Below the pieces are notes generated by a model. It ran no database searches. It was not told the DNA's origin and saw only the letters and a list, made by a program, of their open reading frames with translations. DNA of 16,505 nucleotides from CAYVQF01 sp964454015 (lineage in GTDB: Bacteria > Myxococcota_A > Bradymonadia > UBA4248): contig CAYVQF010000086.1 of the NCBI GenBank assembly GCA_964454015.1, forward strand, positions 1 to 16,505, in the 5' to 3' direction. The position numbers and the translations under genes were made by a program. Below, piece by piece: positions 6,821-12,228 of this stretch; the stretch's first letter is position 1, and each line of letters begins with the position of its first letter.

Positions 6821-7798
6821 TCAACGTTTCGCGGCGCGCGCGCCGCCACGTGCGGCCGCCAGGCCAGCGTTGTCGAAGTTGGCACCATCGAGGCCGCTGA
6901 CCACATGGCCCATGCCCTCGAAAATCGACTTGATGCCGGCGATCTCTTTGGGCACCACGGTCACTTTGGCCGTGGCCAAGATCTGCCCGAGCTGTTCCAC
7001 GAAGAGCTCGGCGATCTGTAGCCGCACCGCGGCGGCGCCGCCGGGTTTCTTCAGGGCCGCCGCGACGAGCTCGATGGCCTCGGCCGTCGCACGCGCTTCG
7101 ATGGAGATGGCCTTGCCGCGCCCTTCGGCCTCGTTGATGCGGCGCTGCTTGTCCCCCTCGGAGACGTTGATGGCCTCTTGGCGTTCGCCCTCGGCCAAGG
7201 CGGTGCGCGACTGGCGGTCGGCGTTGGCCTCGAGGATCTTGGCGCGCTTGGCGCGCTCGGCTTCCATCTGCTGTTCGAGGGTTTGGATCAGGTTGCGCCC
7301 GGGCTGCACCGTCTCCACTTCGTAGCGCAGGACCTTCACGCCCCAAGGATCCGAGGCCTCGTCGATCTCGCGCACCACGTTGGTGTTGATGGCGTCGCGT
7401 TCGGAGAAGGCCACGTCGAGGTCGAGCTTACCGATCTCGCTGCGCATGTTGGTCATGGCCAGGTGCACCACCCCCTCGGCATAGTTGGCGATGCCGTAGC
7501 TGGCCTTGATGGGATCGACCACCTTGAAATAGACGTCACCGTCGACCTGGACCTGGATGTTGTCGCGGGTGATACAGACCTGCATGGGGATGTCCACGAC
7601 CTGCTCCCGCATCTCGTGGCGGTAGCGCACCCGATCCACGAAGGGGATGAGGATGTGGAAGCCCGGCTTGAGGACACAGTTGAACTTGCCGAGGCGCTCT
7701 TTGATGCCCACTTCGCGAGCGGAGATGATGACCGCCGTCTTGAAGAGGATGAAGAGGGCCACAGCCGCCAAGATGGTGACATAGGTCATGGGGGACAT
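6821..7798 (-). CDS. SPFH/band-7 (stomatin/prohibitin-like) membrane protein, paralogue
   Basis: A 325-residue SPFH protein. An N-terminal membrane segment (about residues 4-26, YVTILAAVALFILFKTAVII) leads into VGIKERLGKFNCVLKPGFHILIPFVDRV, ITRDNIQVQVDGDVYFKVVDPIKASYGI and FSERDAINTNVVREID, then an AERAKRAKILEANADRQSR/QRRINEAEGRGKAI coiled-coil part. The C-terminal tail (GLDGANFDNAGLAAARGGARAAKR) is Gly/Ala-rich and basic. It is clearly paralogous to the SPFH gene downstream. The start at 7798 is preferred because GAGGAG lies six bases upstream; a start at 7849 would add 17 residues with no ribosome binding site. The NfeD-like gene is 105 bases upstream, giving the classic NfeD-SPFH association in which the OB-fold protein is thought to bind the SPFH partner. 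A 16-bp GC palindrome (6831-6846) lies in the codons just before the stop. Confidence 0.92.
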   Translation of the reverse strand: MSPMTYVTILAAVALFILFKTAVIISAREVGIKERLGKFNCVLKPGFHILIPFVDRVRYRHEMREQVVDIPMQVCITRDNIQVQVDGDVYFKVVDPIKASYGIANYAEGVVHLAMTNMRSEIGKLDLDVAFSERDAINTNVVREIDEASDPWGVKVLRYEVETVQPGRNLIQTLEQQMEAERAKRAKILEANADRQSRTALAEGERQEAINVSEGDKQRRINEAEGRGKAISIEARATAEAIELVAAALKKPGGAAAVRLQIAELFVEQLGQILATAKVTVVPKEIAGIKSIFEGMGHVVSGLDGANFDNAGLAAARGGARAAKR

Positions 7799-7856
7799 AG
7801 AATACTCCTCGGTGAAGGGGAAAAGCGTCGTCGCACGGGTTGTCGCCACACGGGCT

Positions 7857-7895
7857 CAAGGGTGCGACACAATGCGCTCATGGGCAAGGGTGCGA
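7857..7895. repeat. 11-bp direct repeat in the nfeD-SPFH intergenic gap
   Basis: CAAGGGTGCGA occurs at 7857-7867 and 7885-7895, a 28-bp period, in the 105-base gap between the NfeD-like gene and the first SPFH gene. The second copy overlaps a small hairpin, AGGGT-GCGA-ACCCT. No good promoter or T-run was found in this gap. The repeat could be a paired regulator site or chance duplication. Confidence 0.35.
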
Positions 7896-7903
7896 ACCCT
7901 CGT

Positions 7904-8206
7904 TCATCCGTCTTTCTCGCCGCAGCGGGCCACGCCCAGATAGGGCTCGACCCACCACACCAGGTTGTCGCGGTGCACCAAGCGCGCCCGCTCCCCTTGG
8001 GGGATGGGCTCGGTGATGGAGGTCGCCGGCCAGGTGCTACCGCGAAAAGCGATGCGGCCGTGGGCGTGCCCTTCCTCGACGGCGACGATGACCTCGACGA
8101 CCGTCCCGAGGGCCTCGAGATCCTCCTCCTCGAGCTCATAACCGACCTCCTGCTTGGGGCTTGGCCCGAAGCATTTTCGCAAGACCTTGGCGAGCCATCG
8201 ACCCAC
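7904..8206 (-). CDS. NfeD-like OB-fold protein without membrane helices
   Basis: A 100-residue protein whose residues about 33-92 (LGTVVEVIVAVEEGHAHGRIAFRGSTWPATSI, IPQGERARLVHRDNLVWWVEPY) match the C-terminal OB-fold domain of NfeD/YbbK proteins, which pair genetically with SPFH genes. Usual NfeD proteins have several membrane helices before this domain; none is present here, and upstream space before the divergent nifU gene does not code for them in this frame. The GTG at 8206 is the first conventional start; upstream codons in the same frame lack ATG, GTG or TTG before an in-frame stop, and no strong ribosome binding site is seen. The exact N-terminus is therefore uncertain. It heads the NfeD-SPFH-SPFH set and is probably a cytosolic partner of the SPFH cage. 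Confidence 0.72.
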   Translation of the reverse strand: MGRWLAKVLRKCFGPSPKQEVGYELEEEDLEALGTVVEVIVAVEEGHAHGRIAFRGSTWPATSITEPIPQGERARLVHRDNLVWWVEPYLGVARCGEKDG

Positions 8207-8398
8207 GGCGTTGACCTGCGGCAGAAGGAGGGTGAGGCCCCTCAGGAGGTGGCAAAGCGGCGTCAGCGAGCAACGCCGTCAGTGCTAGCACCAGCGCGCG
8301 GTCGACGCAAGCGCCGCAAGGGCAGCGCGCTCTGGCGCGCACGCCCCGGGGAGGTGGATCCGGTGAAAGTGATCGCACCGACGCGCCCGAATTGCTTA

Positions 8399-8427
8399 TT
8401 GGCAAGTGCGCCATAAAGACCTATATA
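8399..8427 (+). promoter_or_regulatory. sigma-70-like promoter of the nifU operon
   Basis: TTGGCA (8399-8404) and TATATA (8422-8427) are separated by 17 bases, matching the sigma-70 consensus at five of six and four of six positions. The AT-rich -10 stands out in this GC-rich sequence. Transcription would start near 8434, giving a leader of about 70 bases before nifU. Confidence 0.6.
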
Positions 8428-8430
8428 GGT
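8419..8430. promoter_or_regulatory. perfect 12-bp palindrome over the nifU -10 (candidate operator)
   Basis: ACCTATATAGGT is its own reverse complement and encloses the -10 hexamer of the nifU promoter. A dimeric repressor bound here would block RNA polymerase. Fe-S operons are often controlled by Rrf2-family repressors (IscR, SufR) or Fur, but the sequence does not clearly match a consensus known to me, so the regulator is unknown. Confidence 0.5.
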
Positions 8431-8431
8431 G

Positions 8432-8474
8432 CCCAAGTGGCCCTCTCGCTTGGGGGAGAGGCTGCCGCGGGCAG
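8432..8474 (+). promoter_or_regulatory. nifU leader inverted repeats (alternative hairpins)
   Basis: Three short perfect inverted repeats lie in the predicted nifU leader. CCCAAG (8432-8437) can pair with CTTGGG (8449-8454). CCTCTC (8442-8447) can pair with GAGAGG (8456-8461). CTGCC (8462-8466) can pair with GGCAG (8470-8474). The first two interleave, so they are mutually exclusive or would form a tight pseudoknot. The predicted transcription start falls inside the first arm, so the alternative may not exist in the RNA. No match to a known riboswitch is recognised. Confidence 0.3.
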
Positions 8475-8502
8475 GGCAACAGGCACGTCGCTGGAGTGGG
8501 TA

Positions 8503-9453
8503 ATGGCCTGGGAATACAGTGAAAAGACGAAGATTCTCTTTATGAATGCCGTACACGGCAAGCCGGGCACGCACCTGGGTGAGATCGAGAACCCAGACGG
8601 CATCGGCGAGCACGGCTCCATCGCCTGTGGCGACGCCATGCGTTTCACTTTCCGGGTCGAGCGCCATCCCGACGACCCGAGCAAGGACGTCATCACCGAG
8701 GCTCGCTACCTGACCTTTGGCTGCACCTCGGCCATCGCGGCCTCAGAGGCGCTGTGCACCATCATCGAGACGGGGCGTTACACACCGCTGGAGGCGCTGA
8801 AGGTCTCCAATGAGGATATCGTGCACTTTCTGGAGGGTTTGCCCTCGCAGAAGGTCCACTGTTCGGTCATGGGCGCCGAGGCGCTCGAGGCGGCGGTCTT
8901 CAACTGGGCCCAGAAGCGCGGGGTCGATCTCAAAGCGCACGGTTTCGAGGTGCCAACCCACGACGAGAACGAAGGGCGCATCGTCTGTCATTGCTTCACC
9001 CAGACCGAGCCCTATATCAAACGCAAGATCGCTGAGTTGAACCTGCGCACCATCCCCCAGATCACCGACGCCATCAAAGCCGGCGGCGCCTGCATGGCGT
9101 GCCATCACCAGCCCGGTGGCTTGCAAGACCTCTTGGACGAGGTGTGGGGCAAGAACAGCGACGGCGAAGACAGGGCGACGGGGACCCAGACCGACCCCAA
9201 CCAGCCGGCGCCAGAGCTCTCGCCTTACCAATTCGCCAAGCAGGTCGAGAAGGTCTTGGATGACTATGTTCGCCCCATGTTGGCCCGCGACGGCGGCGAC
9301 GTGGAGATCATCGACATCAAGGGCCAGCTCGTCTACGTGCGCCTGGCTGGCGCTTGTGGCTCTTGCCCTGGCGCGGCGACCACCCTCAAGCTGGTGGTCG
9401 AGAAGACCCTCAAGGCGCAGGTCGACGAGCGCGTGCGGGTCATCGCCGTCTAG
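8503..9453 (+). CDS. nifU: NifU three-domain Fe-S cluster scaffold protein
   Basis: A 316-residue full-length NifU, which receives sulfur from a cysteine desulfurase and assembles Fe-S clusters for transfer to apo-proteins. The IscU-like N-terminal domain has the three cluster cysteines C42 (SIACGDA), C74 (FGCTSAIA) and C120 (VHCSVMG). The central [2Fe-2S] BFD-like domain has C162, C164, C197 and C200 (CHCF and CMAC). The C-terminal Nfu domain has C285 and C288 in GACGSCPGAA. All cluster ligands expected are present. The start at 8503 is chosen because the typical WEYSEK N-terminus begins there and GGAG lies six bases upstream. Short insertions relative to Azotobacter NifU are seen near residues 18-24 and 55-61. 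nifS follows 52 bases later. No nitrogenase gene is present, so this is probably a housekeeping Fe-S system, as in other bacteria that use NifU/NifS without fixing nitrogen. Confidence 0.95.
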   Translation: MAWEYSEKTKILFMNAVHGKPGTHLGEIENPDGIGEHGSIACGDAMRFTFRVERHPDDPSKDVITEARYLTFGCTSAIAASEALCTIIETGRYTPLEALKVSNEDIVHFLEGLPSQKVHCSVMGAEALEAAVFNWAQKRGVDLKAHGFEVPTHDENEGRIVCHCFTQTEPYIKRKIAELNLRTIPQITDAIKAGGACMACHHQPGGLQDLLDEVWGKNSDGEDRATGTQTDPNQPAPELSPYQFAKQVEKVLDDYVRPMLARDGGDVEIIDIKGQLVYVRLAGACGSCPGAATTLKLVVEKTLKAQVDERVRVIAV

Positions 9454-9505
9454 ACCGCGCGCCGCTGCCAGCCAGGGCCCCCTCTCTCAACCCAACGAGG
9501 AGCAG

Positions 9506-10732
9506 ATGACCCTCATTTATTTGGACAACAACGCGACGACCCCCATCGCTCCCGAGGTCGTGCGCGCCATGGAGCCCTATCTCACGGCGCACTACTTCAA
9601 CCCCTCGTCGATGTACGAACCGGCGCAGCAGGTCGCCACGGCGCTCAAGGAGGCCAGGGCCACCGTCGCGACCTTCGTCGGCGCCAGCCACCCCGACGAG
9701 CTGCTTTTCACCTCCTGCGCCACCGAGGCCAACTCCACGGCCATCCTCGGCGCGATCAAGGCCAACCCGAACCGGCGCCACATCATCACCACCGAGGTCG
9801 AGCATCCGGCGGTCCTGGAGCTGTGCCGCGATCTGGCGCGCAACGGCTACGACGTCACCTTCTTACCCGTCGACCGCAACGGACGCCTCGATGTGCGCGA
9901 TTTCGTGCGCGCCCTCCAGCCCACGACCCTCTTGGTCACCATCATGCACGCCAACAACGAGACGGGGGTGCTCTTCCCCATCGAGGAGCTGGCGCGCCTC
10001 ACCAAAGAGACCGATCCCCGCATTCTCTTTCACACCGACGCGACCCAGAGCGTGGGCAAGCTCCCCATCGATCTGGGCGGCGCCCATAAAGACATCGATT
10101 TCCTTTCGTTCTCTGGGCACAAGATGCATGCCCCCAAGGGCATCGGCGCGCTCTACATGCGCCGCGGTGCCCCCTGTCGCCCCTTCCTCCTCGGCGGTCA
10201 TCAAGAGAACGGCCGCCGTGGCGGCACGGAGAACGTCCCCTACATCATTGGCCTCGCCGAGGCTTGCCGCTTGGCCTCGGCTCACATGGCCGACGAGGGC
10301 GAGGTGGCGCGCCTCAGAGATCGCCTCGAGCAGCGGCTCAAGGCGGAGATCCCTCACATCGTGGTCAGCGGCGAAGAGGCACCACGGCTGCCCAACACCC
10401 TGAACTTCTCGGTGCATTTCATCGAAGGCGAGGGGATGCTCTATCAGCTCAGCGAACACGGCGTCTGTGCCTCGAGCGGATCGGCGTGCACCTCGGGCTC
10501 CCTCGAGCCCTCCCACGTGTTGCGGGCCATGAAGATCCCCTTTACGGCCGTGCACGGCTCGATTCGCTTCAGCCTGAGCCGTTACAACACCGAAGAAGAG
10601 GTCGACCAGGTGGCTGCCATCATGCCCGAGGTCGTGGCCAACTTGCGCCACCTCTCGCCCTACTGGGACAATGCGCGCAACTGCCCGCGCCCAGATGCGC
10701 CGGGCTACGCCGAGATCGTTGGCACGAACTGA
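9506..10732 (+). CDS. nifS: cysteine desulfurase NifS
   Basis: A 408-residue class I (NifS/IscS-type) PLP-dependent cysteine desulfurase, which converts cysteine to alanine and passes persulfide sulfur to NifU. It opens with the typical IYLDNNATTPIAPEV. The PLP-binding lysine is K206 in SFSGHKMHAPKGIGA, HTDATQSVGK holds the Asp/Gln PLP contacts, and the active-site cysteine is C328 in SSGSACTSGSLEPSHVL, close to the positions in Azotobacter NifS. Length is normal. The ATG at 9506 has GAGGAG three bases upstream; the frame is open upstream into nifU but that is only a shadow of nifU. It sits between nifU and a flavin reductase-family gene, all in tight tandem, so one operon is likely. Confidence 0.95.
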   Translation: MTLIYLDNNATTPIAPEVVRAMEPYLTAHYFNPSSMYEPAQQVATALKEARATVATFVGASHPDELLFTSCATEANSTAILGAIKANPNRRHIITTEVEHPAVLELCRDLARNGYDVTFLPVDRNGRLDVRDFVRALQPTTLLVTIMHANNETGVLFPIEELARLTKETDPRILFHTDATQSVGKLPIDLGGAHKDIDFLSFSGHKMHAPKGIGALYMRRGAPCRPFLLGGHQENGRRGGTENVPYIIGLAEACRLASAHMADEGEVARLRDRLEQRLKAEIPHIVVSGEEAPRLPNTLNFSVHFIEGEGMLYQLSEHGVCASSGSACTSGSLEPSHVLRAMKIPFTAVHGSIRFSLSRYNTEEEVDQVAAIMPEVVANLRHLSPYWDNARNCPRPDAPGYAEIVGTN

Positions 10733-10751
10733 GACGGAGGAGGCCACAGGC

Positions 10752-11324
10752 ATGTCCATCGGCAACGCCATTCCCCTCGCGGACGCCTACCGCATTCTCA
10801 ACCCTGGCTGCGTCGTCGTGGTCAGTGTCGGTGACGGACAGCGGGACAACGCCCTGGCCATCACCTGGAACATGCCAGCGCGCCGCAACCCGCCCCGGGC
10901 AGCGATCCTCTGTGGCCAGGGGCACTACTCCTACCCCTTCATCGCCGAGACCCAGTCTCTGGTCATCAATGTTTTGGGGGCCAGGTGGGTTGACGCGGTC
11001 TATCGCCTGGGCGCCGTGAGTGGCCGAGACGTGGCCGACAAGTTCGCCTTCGCCGGCCTGCACCGCACGCCGGCGCGAGAGGTGGCGGCGCCCATGGTAG
11101 CCGAGGCGATGGCGAGCCTGGAGTGCCGGGTGGCCGAGTCGCTGCTTTGGGACGGATCGGCGCTGTTGGTCTTGGACGTGGTTCGAGCCTGGGCCGATCC
11201 AACGTGCTTTGCCAACGGAGAGTGGCGCTTTGGCAGCGGCGACGCCTTGCTCCATCACCTCACGGGGCGCCGCTTCTGTCTCAGTGAGCGCACCCTGCTG
11301 GCACAACCCATCACCAAGGACTGA
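10752..11324 (+). CDS. flavin reductase family protein (FMN-binding split barrel)
   Basis: A 190-residue protein of the flavin reductase-like/flavoredoxin family. The N-terminal part (RILNPGCVVVVSVGDGQRDNALAITWNMPARRNPPRAAI) and GHYSYPFIAETQSLVINVLG have the typical split-barrel pattern, with a conserved SYPFI stretch; AGLHRTPAREVAAPMVAEAMASLECRV is also typical. Such proteins bind FMN and reduce flavin or act as electron carriers. GGAGGAG lies about nine bases before the ATG at 10752, which is 19 bases after nifS, so the gene is almost surely co-transcribed with nifUS. A role in supplying electrons or releasing iron for cluster assembly is possible but inferred from position only. Substrate cannot be told from sequence. 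Confidence 0.83.
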   Translation: MSIGNAIPLADAYRILNPGCVVVVSVGDGQRDNALAITWNMPARRNPPRAAILCGQGHYSYPFIAETQSLVINVLGARWVDAVYRLGAVSGRDVADKFAFAGLHRTPAREVAAPMVAEAMASLECRVAESLLWDGSALLVLDVVRAWADPTCFANGEWRFGSGDALLHHLTGRRFCLSERTLLAQPITKD

Positions 11325-11394
11325 TGCGACGCTTAAACGGGTGGCGCTGGCGGGCGCAGGAATGTCAGGCCGTAGATGAAGGTTGCACAACAAA

Positions 11395-11441
11395 CGCCAG
11401 GGTATCTCGACCTGGCGACCCCTCGAGGCTTCCCCGAAGCC
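11395..11441. repeat. two inverted repeats in the leader of the Sua5/YrdC-like gene
   Basis: CGCCAGG (11395-11401) pairs with CCTGGCG (11411-11417) across nine bases, and GGCTTC (11427-11432) pairs with GAAGCC (11436-11441) across three. Both lie in the 136-base gap between the flavin reductase stop and the next start. No T-run follows, so an intrinsic terminator is unlikely; they could form mRNA hairpins or a regulator site. A TTG-initiated frame from 11383 runs through them but lacks a ribosome binding site. Confidence 0.4.
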
Positions 11442-11460
11442 CTTCACTGGAGTTGCAGGT

Positions 11461-12105
11461 ATGCGAACATTGGAGATGCAGGCACTGTTGAGAGATAGCA
11501 CCCGCTACGGCGAGGTGCAGAACGTGTTGGAGCAAGGCGGCCTGGTCTGTTTGCCCAGCAAAACGAGCTATCGCATCATCGCCGACCTGACCAACCCCGA
11601 AGCCGTCAATCGCCTCCATCAGTCCAAACATCGCACGCAGAAAGCGCCATCTCTGGTCTTCATCGCCGAGCCCAAGATGCTGTCTCAGGTGGCCCAAGAG
11701 ATCCCGGCACCGGCGCGCAAGCTCGCTCAACAGTTGTGGCCGGGGCCCTTGACCATCCTCTTCTCGGCCCACCCCGACTTGCCGCCCAAAGTTGTGAAAT
11801 CGCTGATCAAAGCCAACGGCAAAATCGGCGTACGCATCCCCGATGAGGTGTGGGTCAAGCGCATCGTCAGTGACCTGGGGCGCCCGGTGCTGGTCTCGAG
11901 CGCCAATCGAGAGAAGAAGGTCGGCGCTGGCTCTCCGGCGCAGGTGCGCAAGAACTTCAGCCGTCATGTGGACCTCTTCATCGACGCCGGTGAGTTGTCC
12001 CTGACTGAACCCTCCACGGTGGTGGATTTCCAAGACGGCCTGCCCATCATTACCCGCCAGGGTGCCATCCCCTCGGAGCACATTACGGCACTTTTCGCCC
12101 CCTAA
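11461..12105 (+). CDS. Sua5/YciO/YrdC-family protein (threonylcarbamoyl-AMP synthase-like)
   Basis: A 214-residue single-domain protein of the Sua5/YciO/YrdC/YwlC fold. TsaC members make L-threonylcarbamoyladenylate for the t6A tRNA modification. Recognisable blocks are VCLPSKTSYRIIADL (where TsaC has PTDTVYGL), SKHRTQKAPSLVFI (K-x-R element), LAQQLWPGPLTILF, GKIGVRIPDE, RPVLVSSANREKK (S-x-N element) and LSLTEPSTVVDFQDGLPIITRQGAI. The C-terminal Sua5 extension is absent. The first motif is diverged, so it may be a YciO-like relative rather than the essential TsaC. The ATG at 11461 is chosen because homology starts near it; its ribosome binding site (GGAG about nine bases upstream) is weak, and a TTG at 11383 in the same frame is less likely. 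It stands between the nifUS operon and the kinase cluster. Confidence 0.85.
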   Translation: MRTLEMQALLRDSTRYGEVQNVLEQGGLVCLPSKTSYRIIADLTNPEAVNRLHQSKHRTQKAPSLVFIAEPKMLSQVAQEIPAPARKLAQQLWPGPLTILFSAHPDLPPKVVKSLIKANGKIGVRIPDEVWVKRIVSDLGRPVLVSSANREKKVGAGSPAQVRKNFSRHVDLFIDAGELSLTEPSTVVDFQDGLPIITRQGAIPSEHITALFAP

Positions 12106-12153
12106 CCTGCCCGACGCACTGGCCATCAACCAGAAGCGCTTTGCGCATCGCCC

Positions 12154-12181
12154 TTGACCGCCGCTGGGCAGGGCGCACAAT
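12154..12181 (+). promoter_or_regulatory. candidate sigma-70-like promoter of the kinase cluster
   Basis: TTGACC (12154-12159) and CACAAT (12176-12181) are separated by 16 bases, matching consensus at five of six and four of six positions. They lie in the 123-base gap before the histidine kinase. The predicted transcription start near 12188 is upstream of all candidate starts of that gene. Confidence 0.45.
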
Positions 12182-12228
12182 GACACCGACGCAGCGGCGA
12201 CTATCCTGGGGCACGCTGACGCTAGGAA

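Larger units (their letters stand above)
8207..8502. other. divergent intergenic region between NfeD-SPFH and nifUS operons
   Basis: This 296-base gap is the only strand switch in the window. The half near nifU is less GC-rich and holds a plus-strand promoter, a palindrome and leader inverted repeats (listed separately). The half near the NfeD-like gene is GC-rich. It contains open frames (for example minus strand 8414-8136) that lack any recognisable motif and overlap the NfeD-like gene. No convincing minus-strand promoter was identified. Confidence 0.7.

Noticed and set aside
6831..6846. 16-bp perfect GC palindrome at the end of the first SPFH gene
   Set aside because: An alternating GC run encoding the Arg/Ala tail; low complexity makes symmetry likely by chance. 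No T-run for a terminator.
8136..8414. Minus-strand frame with a hydrophobic stretch overlapping the NfeD-like start
   Set aside because: No ribosome binding site or family motif, Arg/Pro-rich, and it overlaps the better supported NfeD-like gene in another frame.
6000..8416. Two long plus-strand open frames (6000-7325 and 7178-8416) antisense to the SPFH genes
   Set aside because: Their translations are antisense images of the SPFH coiled-coil and core regions, and the SPFH assignment on the minus strand is unambiguous.
8503..10732. Nitrogen fixation cluster suggested by the names nifU and nifS
   Set aside because: No nitrogenase or other nif genes are in the window, and NifU/NifS serve as general Fe-S assembly systems in many non-fixing bacteria.
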